A DNA stretch of 64,000 nucleotides from Pseudomonas sp. AFG_SD02_1510_Pfu_092 (GTDB taxonomy: Bacteria; Pseudomonadota; Gammaproteobacteria; Pseudomonadales; Pseudomonadaceae): the NCBI RefSeq assembly GCF_003331055.1, contig NZ_PUQD01000002.1:1-64000 (forward strand), given 5' to 3'. Made by a program: the position numbers and the translations under genes. Below are positions 32,572 through 43,872 of this stretch, piece by piece. Within the stretch, counting starts at the first letter, position 1; every line of letters begins with the position of its first letter. The notes beneath the pieces are model-generated. The model was not told the origin of the DNA, made no database searches, and saw only the letters and a program-made list of their open reading frames with translations.

Positions 32572-34011
32572 TCACGCCCCGGTACCGCCAACGGTAATCG
32601 CATCCAGCTTCAAGGTCGGCTGCCCGACCCCGACCGGCACCGACTGCCCGTCCTTGCCACAGGTCCCTACCCCGCTGTCCAGCGCCAGGTCGTTACCGAC
32701 CATCGACACCCGGCTCATCGCCTCCGGACCATTGCCGATCAGGGTCGCGCCCTTCACCGGCGCGGTAATCCTGCCGTCTTCGATCAGGTAGGCCTCACTG
32801 GTCGAGAACACGAATTTACCACTGGTGATATCCACCTGGCCGCCACCGAGGTTGGCGCAGTAGATGCCCTTTTTCACCGAAGCGATGATTTCCTGCGGGT
32901 CGCTTTCGCCAGCACGCATGTAGGTATTGGTCATGCGTGGCATCGGCAAGTGCGCGTAGGATTCACGGCGGCCGTTGCCGGTCACCGCCATGCCCATCAG
33001 GCGCGCGTTCAGCTTGTCCTGCATGTAGCCCTTGAGTACCCCGTTCTCGATCAACGTGGTGCATTCGGTCGGGGTGCCTTCATCGTCCACGCTCAGCGAA
33101 CCACGGCGGCCTTCGAGGGTGCCATCGTCAACGATGGTGCACAGGCTCGACGCCACTTGCTCGCCGATGCGGCCGCTGAACGCCGAACTGCCCTTGCGGT
33201 TGAAGTCACCCTCCAGGCCATGGCCGACCGCCTCGTGCAACAGCACGCCCGACCAGCCCGAGCCCAGCACCACCGGCAAGGTACCGGCCGGTGCGGGGAT
33301 CGCCTCCAGGTTCACCAATGCCTGGCGCAGCGCTTCGCGGGCGTAACCCATCACCCGCTCTTCGGTGAAGAAGCGGTAGTCGGTACGCCCGCCACCGCCC
33401 TGCCCGCCACGCTCGCGGCGGCCGTTCTGCTCGACGATGACGCTGACGTTGAAGCGCACCAGCGGGCGCACATCGGCAGCCAGGCTGCCATCGGCTGCGG
33501 CGATCAGGATTCGCTCCCAGACCCCGGCCATGCTCACGCTGACCTGCTGAATACGCGGGTCGAGGGCACGGGTGGCCGCGTCGACCCGTTTAAGCAGCTC
33601 GACCTTTTCGGCACGGCTGAGCACATCCAGCGGGTTGTCCGCCGGGTACAAGGCTGTCACATCCTGGCTACGGAAGGCCTGCACCCGGCCGTTCTGCCCG
33701 GCACGCGAGATCGAACGGGCGGCGCGGGCGGCCGAGGTCAGGGCCTCGAGGTTGATCGCGTTGCTATAGGCGAAGCCGGTCTTTTCACCGGATTGGGCAC
33801 GCACGCCCACGCCTTGGTCGAGGTTGAAACTGCCCTCTTTGACGATGCCGTCTTCCAGCGCCCAGGTTTCCGAGATCTGGCCCTGGAAATACAGGTCGGC
33901 GGCGTCGATGCCGGGGCCGGCCAACTCACCCAGTACGCTCTGCAGGCTGTCCAGGGTCAAGCCGCCTGGGGCCAGGAGCTGCTCACTGACGGTGGATAAC
34001 ATCTGGCTCAT
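32572..34011 (-). CDS. tldD: Metalloprotease TldD
   Basis: Catalytic subunit of the TldD-PmbA zinc protease. 479 aa. The zinc motif [11 protein letters not shown] (HExxxH) is intact, in the context [23 protein letters not shown] 34011 with GGAG just upstream is preferred over GTG 34017, which overlaps the nitrilase stop. Last gene of the long minus-strand mre-maf-rng-yhdP-nitrilase-tldD series. Confidence 0.96.
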   Translation of the reverse strand: MSQMLSTVSEQLLAPGGLTLDSLQSVLGELAGPGIDAADLYFQGQISETWALEDGIVKEGSFNLDQGVGVRAQSGEKTGFAYSNAINLEALTSAARAARSISRAGQNGRVQAFRSQDVTALYPADNPLDVLSRAEKVELLKRVDAATRALDPRIQQVSVSMAGVWERILIAAADGSLAADVRPLVRFNVSVIVEQNGRRERGGQGGGGRTDYRFFTEERVMGYAREALRQALVNLEAIPAPAGTLPVVLGSGWSGVLLHEAVGHGLEGDFNRKGSSAFSGRIGEQVASSLCTIVDDGTLEGRRGSLSVDDEGTPTECTTLIENGVLKGYMQDKLNARLMGMAVTGNGRRESYAHLPMPRMTNTYMRAGESDPQEIIASVKKGIYCANLGGGQVDITSGKFVFSTSEAYLIEDGRITAPVKGATLIGNGPEAMSRVSMVGNDLALDSGVGTCGKDGQSVPVGVGQPTLKLDAITVGGTGA

Positions 34012-34013
34012 AG

Positions 34014-34865
34014 TCACTCCGAGGTGTGCGCAGGCCGCAATGCGCCCTGCGAGAAAAAGCGCCGGTGCGAAACCACCGGCATGCGCGCCCGGATGGACGC
34101 CTGTTCATCAATGTCGCGCTCGGCGAGCAATACCGCTTCACCTTGCGCCTGTTCCGCGACGATACGCCCCCAGGGGTCGACGATCGCGGCATGGCCATGG
34201 GTTTCCCGTGGGCCCGGATGGGTGCCGCCCTGCGCCGCAGCCAGCACATAGCACTGCGTCTCGATGGCGCGGGCACGCACCAGCACTTCCCAGTGCGCAG
34301 CGCCGGTCACTGCTGTAAAGGCAGCGGGCGCGGTGATCAGTTCCGCACCGGCGGCACGCAGCGCGCTGTACAGTTCGGGGAAACGCAGGTCGTAGCACAC
34401 ACTCAACCCCAGGCGACCCAAGGGTGTATCTGCCACCACCACCTGGCCGCCATGGGCGTAATCGTCGGATTCGCGATAACGGCCGCGGTTGTCGGCAACG
34501 TCCACATCGAACAGGTGCAGCTTGTCATAGCGTGCTACCACCTCGCCGTGCTCGTCGACCAGCAGCGAGCAGGCATGGGCCTTGGCTTCGGGCTGGCCGA
34601 CCGGTGGCAAGGGCAAGGTCCCGGCGACAATCCATAACTTGAGGTCGCGGGCGGTGCGTTTCAACCAGGGCAGGATCGGCCCTTCGCCCAGCGCTTCGGC
34701 GCGGCCAATGGCGGCGGCGTCCTTGCGGCCCATGGCGGCGAAGTTTTCCGGCAGCACGGCCAGGCGGGCGCCACCGAGCGCCGCCTGCTCCAGCAGGGCA
34801 CCGGCTCGCTGCAGGTTGGCCAGTACATCGTCCTGGCTGACCATCTGGATTACCGCTGCCTTCAT
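34014..34865 (-). CDS. Carbon-nitrogen hydrolase (Nit/omega-amidase-like)
   Basis: Nitrilase-superfamily amidohydrolase, 283 aa. The catalytic triad is visible: Glu40 (LPENF), Lys115 (RYDKLHLFD) and Cys157 ([12 protein letters not shown]). The KLHLFDVDV stretch puts it in the Nit1/Nit2-like branch, which repairs deaminated glutathione or hydrolyses omega-amides; the exact substrate is inferred. ATG 34865 with GGAG upstream is preferred over GTG 34871. It sits between yhdP and tldD. Confidence 0.9.
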   Translation of the reverse strand: MKAAVIQMVSQDDVLANLQRAGALLEQAALGGARLAVLPENFAAMGRKDAAAIGRAEALGEGPILPWLKRTARDLKLWIVAGTLPLPPVGQPEAKAHACSLLVDEHGEVVARYDKLHLFDVDVADNRGRYRESDDYAHGGQVVVADTPLGRLGLSVCYDLRFPELYSALRAAGAELITAPAAFTAVTGAAHWEVLVRARAIETQCYVLAAAQGGTHPGPRETHGHAAIVDPWGRIVAEQAQGEAVLLAERDIDEQASIRARMPVVSHRRFFSQGALRPAHTSE

Positions 34866-34873
34866 GGGCACTC

Positions 34874-37800
34874 CTAACGGGATTTCTCGAAAGGTTTCAC
34901 AAAAGTGATTCTAGGCTCTTTCCACGGCCCTTCGACACGGTAGTGCACGCTGGCAAAGCGCGATACGCGGTCGCCGATCAGCCGGTCGACCAGGAACAGC
35001 GCCCCACCGACCGCCGGCGCGCCGACGATCAGCGCCGCCAGCGGCAGGTTGTTGGTCACCGGCAAGGTCACCTGCAGGTTGGCATCGACGCGGTCGCGGA
35101 CCATGTCCAGGGTGCCATCCAGCTCGAAATTGCTCGACGGGCCGGTCACGCTGATCGGCTCTCGGGTCACGTAGACCCCATCACTGGCCACCAGCAGGCC
35201 CTTGACCCGGTCGTAGGCAAGGCCCTTGTCGAACAGGTCGGAGAAGTCCAGGCGCAGCCGCCGACCAATGGAGTTGAAATTGAGCAGGCCGAACACCCGC
35301 AGCGCCTGGGCACTGCCCTCCACTTCGACGAACTGGCCGGTGCGCAGTGCCGCGTCCATGCTGCCGGAGAAGCGCGTCAGGCTCACCGAGGCGGGCGAAC
35401 CCGGCCAGCGGCCATCCACATCCAGGCGGAAGTCGCGGCTGGTCACGGTCGGGGCAAAGCCCCAGGCGTTGAGCACATCCGCCAGGTTCTTGCCGTCCAG
35501 ACGGCCCTTGTACCAGCTGCTGGTACTCCCCGGCTGGCCCTCCCAGCCGCCACCGCCATTGATACGCAGGCCTTTGAAGTCGAGGTTGATATCGCTGGCG
35601 GTCACACCGCGCGCGGTCGGCCGCAACTTCAGCGATGCGCTGCCGTACAGGTCGTCACCGCGGTAGAGCTTGTCGATGCCCAGGTCCAGCGCCGGCACCT
35701 TGCGCGGGTCGAACGAGGCCAGCGGGTCCGGTGCCTCCGCCGCCTGCGCGTCGGCCTGTTTTTCAGCCGCGCTGGCGGCAGGCAGGCGCAAGGTCTGCAG
35801 GCGCACCACCATCGGTGCACCCTTGGCATCCGGCACGCGGGCGTTGCCAATGACTTCCTTGCTGTCCAGGCGCAAGTCCCAGGCGGGGCCGCCACGCACC
35901 AGGCGCACCACGGCCTGGTTCAGCTCCTGGCCGAAGGCTTTGAGTTGGCCGATGCTCAGGTCGACGCTTTGCAGGTTCTGTCGCGCGCTACCACCCGGGT
36001 CGTCCCCCGCCAGCCGCGCCGCCTGCTCCTGCCAGGGCGCCAGGTCCAGCGCCTCCAGCCGACCCCGTACCCGCAGGCCCTGGCCGGCAGGTAGCTGGGC
36101 GTCACCTGCGCCCAGCAGCAGCTCGCCACGGCCCTGGGCCAGTTTGCCGGCCGGCGCTGCATAGGCAAAACGGGCGAGGTCGATGTAAGCCGCGTCGAAA
36201 CGCCGTTCAGGCCCCTGCAGGGTCATGCTGAAACGGCTGTCACGAGCATCCGCCGCGGCCTTGCCGAACGGCGCCGGCAGGTCGATGGCCAGGCCTTTGA
36301 GGCTGGAGTTGATGCTCAGGCGGTTGTCACGGCTACCCAGGCTGAGTTGCAACTGGTACGGCAGCTCGCCGGATACTGGCACGGCCTGGGTGAACTGCAG
36401 CCAGTCGGTCAGCGCCTTGAGCGAGACCTTGCCATTGGCGTCGATGCGGGTCTGCATCTGCCCAGGCTGGCCTTCGGCGCTGATCTGCGCCGTCACCGGC
36501 TTGCCGAAGGCTTGCAGGCTGATGCCCTTGCCGCTCAGGCCCTTGTCGTAATCGAAACTGAAGTCACCCTTCAGGCGGCTCAACTCCAGGCTCGGCGGCG
36601 CCACCTTCAGCCGCGCATCGTGCGTGGCGAAGTCCACCTGCACGTTCGGCCGCTGCCCGTGGGCCAGCGGAATGTCGAGCTTGAGCTTGCCCTTGAGCGG
36701 CCCTTCCCCCTCCCAACCAGCGAAGACCTCGCCGGTGCCGATCGGCGCTTCCTTGAGAATCTTCAGGCCATCGCCCAGGCTGCCGTCGAAGTCGCCATTC
36801 AGGTACAGGTGGCTGTGCTGGCCCTCTTCGACATGCGGGATATCGACGGTCACATCACTGACCTGGGTGTCGAGCAGCATGCCCCGCTGGGCCGTGATAC
36901 GTACACCGCTGTCCTCGATGAACACATCGCCATCCACATGCTGCACCTGTGGCCAGCCCGGCTGGAAGTCCAGGGCGGCATCACGCACCTTGAAGAACAG
37001 GCTGATGCTGCGGGCTTCCGGCGCCACGCCATGGTTCAGCGAGCCCTGGTACTGGAAATAACCTTCGTCCACCGTGCCTTTGACGATCGCGCTGCGCAGC
37101 CATTCGTCGAGGGCCGGGCTGAGCACTTCGGGCAGGTACTTGGCGGTGTAGCGGCCATCGCCTTCGGTCAGGCCGACGCGCAGGTCCATGTAGTCCTCGC
37201 GGCCCTCCTCGAACAACAGCCGAATGAGGAAGTCACCGGCGATCTTGCCCTCCTCGCCCAACACCTTGAGATAAGGGGCGACCAGGGTGAAACCTTGCTG
37301 GTCCAAAGCCCAGGTCAGCCGCGCGTTGGCCTTCTGGTAATGCCAGGGTTTGGCGAAGATCGGGTACAGATGCAGCATGAACGCATCGGTATCCAGGCGC
37401 AGTTCACCCTGGCCCAGGTCACCGCTGATGCTGCCGCTGACATTACCGGCAGCCGGGGCATTGCGATAGGCATCGAAGCCGACCTTTTCCAGGTTGGCCT
37501 CGAACTGCAGGCGCTGGTCACCCGCGGCCTTGGGCCGGGCGACCAGGCGCACATTGCGCAGCACCCCGGTCACCTTCAAGCCATCGACCACGGCCATGAC
37601 CTTGTCCGGCAGCGGCGCCAGGGCATCGATCAGCGGCGTCAAGGGGGTCAGGTCCAGGCGGTCGGCCTGAAGCTGCCAGCGTTCTGCAGCAGCATCCTCG
37701 CCGGGGCGCTGCTGCAATTGCAGGTGCGACTCCCAGCGGCGCTTGCCGATGTCCATGGCCAGCGAGTCGACCACCACGTCGAAGCCTTGCTCCTGACGCT

Positions 37801-38701
37801 GGAACCAGGCGCCCAGCGCCAGGTTGTTAACGCCAGCGGCCTTGCGCCCGGCATAGGCGCCCTGCAGTTCAGGTGCATTGAGGCGGACAACGGCCTGCTG
37901 CAACTGCCCCTGGCGCCAATCGACCCAGAACTCGCCGCCGGCGCGCAAGGCGTCGGCATGCCACTGCCCGAGCAGGCGTGGCGGCAGCCAGCGCGCCCAG
38001 TCACTCTGCGGCAGGCTCAGGTAGGCTTCGGCCTGGCCTTCGCGCCAGGCGCCGGCCGACGCCCGACTCCGCAGGTTCAGGGCCAGCGGCTGGCCATCGG
38101 GCAGGGTCGCGCGCAGGTCCAGGGCCTGGCGTGAAGCACCGGCCTGCAAACCGGCGCTCACATAGGTCAGGGTCAGCGGGTCGCGTTGCCAGGGGTGCAA
38201 GGTGACCTGGCTGTCGAACACATCGATGCGGCCCAGCTGGCGCAGGCGTTGCAGCAGCTCGGCCGGGTCGAGGGGCGCGTCGTCCTTCTTCGGCAGGCCT
38301 TCGAGGTTCCAGGCGCCCTGCTCGTTCTCGCGCAGGATCAGTTGCAGGCCGCCCAGCTGAATGCGTGCCAGGCGCACTTCACGCGCAGTGAGGCTGGCCC
38401 AGAGGTCGGGCACCACCTTGACCTCGTCCAGGCGCAGCGCCGTGGCCCCTTCGCCCAGCTGCAGATCGCGCACTTGCAGCACCGGTGCCAGGCCGCTCCA
38501 GCGGCCTTCCAGGGCACCGACATGCACCGGCAGGCCCAGAGCCTGCTCGGCCTTGCTTTCGACATCGGCCCGGTACTCGGCCACCAGCGGCACCAGTTCG
38601 CGGCCAAGGCTGACATACAGCGCCACCAGCACCGCCAGCAGGGCGCAAACGCCCAGCCCCCAGCGGGTCAAGGCAACCAGAACGCGGCTCAGACGTTCCA
38701 T
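34874..38701 (-). CDS. yhdP: AsmA/TamB-like envelope protein YhdP
   Basis: Very large inner-membrane anchored protein of the bridge-like lipid transfer group (YhdP/TamB/AsmA), thought to move phospholipids to the outer membrane. 1275 aa: N-terminal transmembrane helix (residues ~12-32, TRWGLGVCALLAVLVALYVS), a long run of amphipathic beta repeats (DUF3971 region) and a C-terminal AsmA-like part ending near NNLPLAALIVGAPAVGGALF. It follows rng by about 88 nt. Confidence 0.94.
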   Translation of the reverse strand: MERLSRVLVALTRWGLGVCALLAVLVALYVSLGRELVPLVAEYRADVESKAEQALGLPVHVGALEGRWSGLAPVLQVRDLQLGEGATALRLDEVKVVPDLWASLTAREVRLARIQLGGLQLILRENEQGAWNLEGLPKKDDAPLDPAELLQRLRQLGRIDVFDSQVTLHPWQRDPLTLTYVSAGLQAGASRQALDLRATLPDGQPLALNLRSRASAGAWREGQAEAYLSLPQSDWARWLPPRLLGQWHADALRAGGEFWVDWRQGQLQQAVVRLNAPELQGAYAGRKAAGVNNLALGAWFQRQEQGFDVVVDSLAMDIGKRRWESHLQLQQRPGEDAAAERWQLQADRLDLTPLTPLIDALAPLPDKVMAVVDGLKVTGVLRNVRLVARPKAAGDQRLQFEANLEKVGFDAYRNAPAAGNVSGSISGDLGQGELRLDTDAFMLHLYPIFAKPWHYQKANARLTWALDQQGFTLVAPYLKVLGEEGKIAGDFLIRLLFEEGREDYMDLRVGLTEGDGRYTAKYLPEVLSPALDEWLRSAIVKGTVDEGYFQYQGSLNHGVAPEARSISLFFKVRDAALDFQPGWPQVQHVDGDVFIEDSGVRITAQRGMLLDTQVSDVTVDIPHVEEGQHSHLYLNGDFDGSLGDGLKILKEAPIGTGEVFAGWEGEGPLKGKLKLDIPLAHGQRPNVQVDFATHDARLKVAPPSLELSRLKGDFSFDYDKGLSGKGISLQAFGKPVTAQISAEGQPGQMQTRIDANGKVSLKALTDWLQFTQAVPVSGELPYQLQLSLGSRDNRLSINSSLKGLAIDLPAPFGKAAADARDSRFSMTLQGPERRFDAAYIDLARFAYAAPAGKLAQGRGELLLGAGDAQLPAGQGLRVRGRLEALDLAPWQEQAARLAGDDPGGSARQNLQSVDLSIGQLKAFGQELNQAVVRLVRGGPAWDLRLDSKEVIGNARVPDAKGAPMVVRLQTLRLPAASAAEKQADAQAAEAPDPLASFDPRKVPALDLGIDKLYRGDDLYGSASLKLRPTARGVTASDINLDFKGLRINGGGGWEGQPGSTSSWYKGRLDGKNLADVLNAWGFAPTVTSRDFRLDVDGRWPGSPASVSLTRFSGSMDAALRTGQFVEVEGSAQALRVFGLLNFNSIGRRLRLDFSDLFDKGLAYDRVKGLLVASDGVYVTREPISVTGPSSNFELDGTLDMVRDRVDANLQVTLPVTNNLPLAALIVGAPAVGGALFLVDRLIGDRVSRFASVHYRVEGPWKEPRITFVKPFEKSR

Positions 38702-38789
38702 GGCCGTTGGCCTCCAGGTCGTTTATCCATGACGACAGCGCGTGCCGGGCGTGCCAGCCCGGTCCACCCGCAGCGTGTATCAGAAGGCC

Positions 38790-40247
38790 TCAGAGCAGCA
38801 CCACATCGTATTGTTCCTGGGAATACATCGACTCCACCTGAAAACGAATGGTTCGGCCGATGAAAGCCTCCAGTTCCGCGACGTTACCGGACTCTTCATC
38901 CAGCAGCCGGTCGACCACCTTCTGGTTGGCCAGCACGCGGTAGCCTTCGGCCTGGTAGGCACGGGCCTCGCGCAGGATCTCGCGGAAGATTTCGTAACAA
39001 ATGGTCTCGGGGGTTTTCAGCTTGCCACGGCCCTGGCAGGCCAGGCAGGGTTCGCACAGCACCTGCTCCAGGCTTTCGCGGGTGCGCTTGCGGGTCATCT
39101 GCACCAGGCCCAGTTCGGTGATGCCGATGATGTTGGTCTTGGCATGATCGCGCTCCAGCTGTTTCTCCAGGGTGCGCAGCACCTGGCGCTGGTGTTCTTC
39201 ATCTTCCATGTCGATGAAGTCGATGATGATGATGCCGCCAATGTTGCGCAGGCGCAGCTGCCGGGCGATGGCAGTGGCAGCTTCGAGGTTGGTCTTGAAG
39301 ATGGTCTCTTCAAGGTTGCGGTGGCCGACGAAAGCCCCGGTGTTCACATCGATGGTGGTCATCGCTTCGGCCGGGTCGACCACCAGGTAGCCGCCGGACT
39401 TCAGCGGCACCTTGCGCTCCAGCGCGCGCTGGATCTCGTCCTCGACGCCGTACAGGTCGAAGATCGGCCGCTCGCCCGGGTAGTGCTCGAGGCGGTCGGC
39501 AATTTCCGGCATCAGCTCGCCAACGAACTGCGTGGTCTTCTGGAAGGTTTCCCGCGAGTCGATGCGGATTTTCTCGATCTTCGGGTTGACCAGGTCGCGC
39601 AGCGTACGCAGCGCCAGGCCCAGGTCTTCGTAGATGACCATGGGCGCGCCGCAGGTGTTGATCTGGGTGCCGATCTGCTCCCACAGGCGGCGCAGGTAGC
39701 GGATGTCCTGCAGGATCTCCTCCGCACGCGCGCCCTCGGCGGCAGTGCGCAGGATGAAACCACCGGCATCCTTGATGTTTTCGCTGTCCATGCAGTCGCT
39801 GACCACCTGCTTGAGGCGCTCGCGCTCGGCTTCGTCTTCGATCTTCAGGGAAATGCCGACATGGCTACTGCGCGGCATGTACACCAGGTAGCGCGAGGGA
39901 ATTGACAGCTGGGTGGTCAGGCGCGCGCCTTTGGTACCGATCGGGTCCTTGGTCACCTGCACCACCAGCGCCTGGCCTTCGTGCACCAGGGCGGTGATGT
40001 TTTCCACCGCCGAGCCTTCGCGCTGGGATATTTCCGAGGCATGGATGAAGGCCGCGCGCTCCAGACCGATGTCGACGAAGGCCGCCTGCATGCCCGGCAG
40101 CACGCGCACCACCTTGCCTTTGTAGATATTGCCGACGATGCCCCGGCGCTGGGTACGCTCGACGTGCACTTCCTGCAGTACCCCGTTTTCCACCACCGCC
40201 ACGCGTGACTCCATCGGGGTGATGTTGATCAGGATCTCTTCACTCAT
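38790..40247 (-). CDS. rng: Ribonuclease G
   Basis: Endoribonuclease of the RNase E/G family that matures 16S rRNA 5' ends and degrades mRNA. 485 aa, the length of RNase G without the RNase E scaffold tail. N-terminal S1 domain (about residues 35-125), catalytic metal aspartates in the VVDPAEAMTTIDVNTGA and IIIIDFIDM blocks, and the zinc-link cysteines in LCEPCLACQGRG. It sits between maf and yhdP. Confidence 0.97.
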   Translation of the reverse strand: MSEEILINITPMESRVAVVENGVLQEVHVERTQRRGIVGNIYKGKVVRVLPGMQAAFVDIGLERAAFIHASEISQREGSAVENITALVHEGQALVVQVTKDPIGTKGARLTTQLSIPSRYLVYMPRSSHVGISLKIEDEAERERLKQVVSDCMDSENIKDAGGFILRTAAEGARAEEILQDIRYLRRLWEQIGTQINTCGAPMVIYEDLGLALRTLRDLVNPKIEKIRIDSRETFQKTTQFVGELMPEIADRLEHYPGERPIFDLYGVEDEIQRALERKVPLKSGGYLVVDPAEAMTTIDVNTGAFVGHRNLEETIFKTNLEAATAIARQLRLRNIGGIIIIDFIDMEDEEHQRQVLRTLEKQLERDHAKTNIIGITELGLVQMTRKRTRESLEQVLCEPCLACQGRGKLKTPETICYEIFREILREARAYQAEGYRVLANQKVVDRLLDEESGNVAELEAFIGRTIRFQVESMYSQEQYDVVLL

Positions 40248-40301
40248 GGCACGCTCTCGTCAAAGGTATTCGGTAATGATGGATCGCGATCGGGTCGCTG
40301 G

Positions 40302-40901
40302 CTAGCGCGGTGCTGATACCTCGTGTTGCTGCCAGCAGGGAATGGAAAACGCCTCCAGCAAACGGGCGGTCTCGAACAGTGGCAGGCCGACGACCGCCGA
40401 ATAACTGCCGCTCAGCGCCCTGACGAAAACCGCACCCAAGCCCTGGATGGCATAGCCGCCCGCCTTGTCCAGCGGCTCGCCGGTCGCCCAGTAGCGCTCA
40501 GCCTCCTGCGGGCTGACAGGGCGAAAATGCACATCGGTGCCGACGCAGACATCGAGGCAGCGCGTGCCATCGGTCACCGCCACTGCGGTGAGCACCTGAT
40601 GCTGGTTATCGGACAATTCGGCGAGCATGGCCAGGGCATGTTCGCGGTCACGCGGTTTACCGAGAATCTGGCCGTTCACCGCTACCACCGTGTCTGCCGC
40701 CAGGACCACGCCGGGCCCCGGCAACCGGGCCAGACCTGCCTCGGCCTTGGCACGTGCCAGGCGCACGGCGTAGGCCGCAACACCTTCCTCGGCCAGCGGG
40801 GTTTCATCGATGGGGGCGCTGACGACGCTGAACGGCACACCGATCTGGGTCAGCAGTTCACGACGACGGGGCGAGCCGGAGGCCAGGTAAAGCGGGTTCA
40901 T
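40302..40901 (-). CDS. maf: Maf-family nucleotide pyrophosphatase (YhdE type)
   Basis: House-cleaning pyrophosphatase acting on dTTP/UTP and modified pyrimidine nucleotides. 199 aa. N-terminal [11 protein letters not shown], the central [17 protein letters not shown] and [18 protein letters not shown] blocks with catalytic Asp and Lys. The place downstream of mreBCD and upstream of rng is conserved across gammaproteobacteria. Confidence 0.95.
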   Translation of the reverse strand: MNPLYLASGSPRRRELLTQIGVPFSVVSAPIDETPLAEEGVAAYAVRLARAKAEAGLARLPGPGVVLAADTVVAVNGQILGKPRDREHALAMLAELSDNQHQVLTAVAVTDGTRCLDVCVGTDVHFRPVSPQEAERYWATGEPLDKAGGYAIQGLGAVFVRALSGSYSAVVGLPLFETARLLEAFSIPCWQQHEVSAPR

Positions 40902-40934
40902 GCGGACATCTCCCTGTCAGTGGTGACGGCGCCG

Positions 40935-41423
40935 TCAGTTGATGTGCAAGCGTCGGCGCAGATCGCGCAGGGCAAAGCTGATCCACGGCCAGAGCAAGGC
41001 ACTGATGACCGCCGACCAGACCAGCGCCAGGGTGGGCAGGCGGTTGCCGGTCAGCGCGCTGAGCCACAGCTGGATCAGCTGGGCGATGCCGAAGATCACC
41101 AGGATGACCAAGCTCTGTTGCCACATGGGGAACATGCGCAGGCGCTGCTGCAGCGACAGCACCAGGAAGGTGATGAGCGTGAGGATCAGCGCGTTCTGCC
41201 CGAGCAGGGTGCCATACAGCACATCCTCGGCCAGGCCCAGCACGAAGGCGGTGGTCATACCGACCTTGTTCGGCACGGCGAGGGTCCAGAACGACACCAG
41301 CAAGGCCAGCCACATGGGCCGGAACACTTCCATGAACTGCGGCATCGGCGAAACGCTGAGCAGCAGGCCGATGGCGAACGTCAGCCAGATGACCCAGCCG
41401 TGGTTGCGGCGCGAGACTGCCAT
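40935..41423 (-). CDS. mreD: Rod shape-determining protein MreD
   Basis: Integral membrane protein of the elongasome, 162 aa with about five transmembrane segments (GWVIWLTFAIGLLLSV; ILTLITFLVLSL). ATG 41423 overlaps the mreC stop as TGATG; ATG 41426 is equally possible and adds one Met. It works with MreB and MreC to guide lateral wall synthesis. Confidence 0.94.
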   Translation of the reverse strand: MAVSRRNHGWVIWLTFAIGLLLSVSPMPQFMEVFRPMWLALLVSFWTLAVPNKVGMTTAFVLGLAEDVLYGTLLGQNALILTLITFLVLSLQQRLRMFPMWQQSLVILVIFGIAQLIQLWLSALTGNRLPTLALVWSAVISALLWPWISFALRDLRRRLHIN

Positions 41424-42463
41424 CATTGCCTCCGGGGGGTAACGGGCGCGGCAGGCGCTGCGGCCGGCGTGGCTGGTGAAGCCGCCGGGGCGGCAGACTG
41501 CGCAGCAGGGGCTGCGGGCGTGGCCGGCGCGCCAGCTGCACCCTGTTCGCCCGTAGCGGTCGCCTGGCCCGGGGCCGCGGTGCCCTTGCGGTCAGCTTCT
41601 TCCTGGGCGATGGCGGCTTCGGTGGCGCGCTGCTCGGGGCTACGCCGGTCGCTGAACACCAGCAGCATGTAGCGGCTGCGGTTGAGCGCAGCAGTGGGGA
41701 TGGCGCGCACGATGGCGAACGGCTGGCCGGAATCGTGGATCACTTCGTTGACCGTGGCCACCGGGTAGCCCGCCGGGAAACGCTGACCCATGCCGGAGCT
41801 GACCAGCAGGTCGCCTTGCTTGATGTCGGCGGTATCGGCCACGTGGCGCAGCTCCAGGCGCTCCGGGTTGCCGGTGCCGCTGGCGATGGCGCGCAGGCCG
41901 TTGCGGTTGACCTGCACCGGGATGCTATGGGTGGTATCGGTCAGCAGCAACACCCGCGAGGTGTAGGGCATCAACTCGACCACCTGGCCCATCAGGCCAC
42001 GGGCGTCGAGCACCGGCTGGCCAAGGAATACGCCATCACGCTCGCCCTTGTTGATCAGGATGCGGTGGGTGAACGGGTTGGGGTCGACACCGATCAGCTC
42101 GGCCACCTCGACCTTTTCGTTGACCAGCGCCGACGAGTTGAGCAGCTCGCGCAGGCGCACGTTCTGCTCGGTCAGGGCCGCCAGTTTCTGCAGGCGCCCC
42201 TGCAGCAGCAGGGCTTCGGTCTTGAGCTTTTCGTTTTCCGCGATCAGTTCGGTGCGGCTGCCGAACTGGCCGGCCACACCTTGCCATACACGCTGCGGCA
42301 GGTCGGTGATCCAGTACGACTCCATGAGTACCAGGCCCATCTGGCTGCGCACTGGCTTGAGCACGTCGAAACGCGCGTCGACCACCATCAACGCGACCGA
42401 CATCACCACCAGGACGAGCAGGCGAACGCCCAGCGAAGGGCCCTTGGAGAAAAGCGGTTTAAT
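41423..42463 (-). CDS. mreC: Rod shape-determining protein MreC (ATT start)
   Basis: Bitopic membrane protein of the elongasome that activates PBP2-RodA. About 346 aa: short cytoplasmic KPLFSKGPSLGVRL, a transmembrane helix, a coiled coil (ENEKLKTEALLLQGRLQKLAAL), the MreC beta-barrel domain and an Ala/Pro-rich C-terminal tail (last ~70 residues). The protein lines up with E. coli MreC (MKPIFSRGPSL) only if it starts at ATT 42463, with GAGGAA upstream. The first standard start, GTG 42409, would remove the cytoplasmic end and half of the membrane helix. Confidence 0.9.
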   Translation of the reverse strand: MKPLFSKGPSLGVRLLVLVVMSVALMVVDARFDVLKPVRSQMGLVLMESYWITDLPQRVWQGVAGQFGSRTELIAENEKLKTEALLLQGRLQKLAALTEQNVRLRELLNSSALVNEKVEVAELIGVDPNPFTHRILINKGERDGVFLGQPVLDARGLMGQVVELMPYTSRVLLLTDTTHSIPVQVNRNGLRAIASGTGNPERLELRHVADTADIKQGDLLVSSGMGQRFPAGYPVATVNEVIHDSGQPFAIVRAIPTAALNRSRYMLLVFSDRRSPEQRATEAAIAQEEADRKGTAAPGQATATGEQGAAGAPATPAAPAAQSAAPAASPATPAAAPAAPVTPRRQ

Positions 42464-42541
42464 GGGCCGTTCCTCGTGGACGACTCAGGAGGTCATTGGA
42501 CATGGGACAACGCACCAGCCTGGTTGCGGGTTGACGGATAC

Positions 42542-42600
42542 GGCGCCCTCGACGGGCGCCAGCCCAGCACATACAGGTAGCACTGTGCGTACCACCTGTA
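42542..42600 (-). promoter_or_regulatory. Hairpins in the mreB-mreC gap
   Basis: Two inverted repeats: GGCGCCC-TCGAC-GGGCGCC (42542-42560) and TACAGGT ... ACCTGTA (42572-42600, 15-nt loop). They lie in the 166-nt gap where the transcript passes from mreB to mreC. No U tract follows, so RNA stability or attenuation is more likely than simple termination. Confidence 0.5.
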
Positions 42601-42629
42601 AACCGGGCGCTCATTGACAGCGGGTGGGA

Positions 42630-43826
<1,197 letters not shown>

Positions 43827-43872
43827 TCACTGCGGACCTCAATTCCGTTCTTTGTTTCCCTTGGAGATCCTC

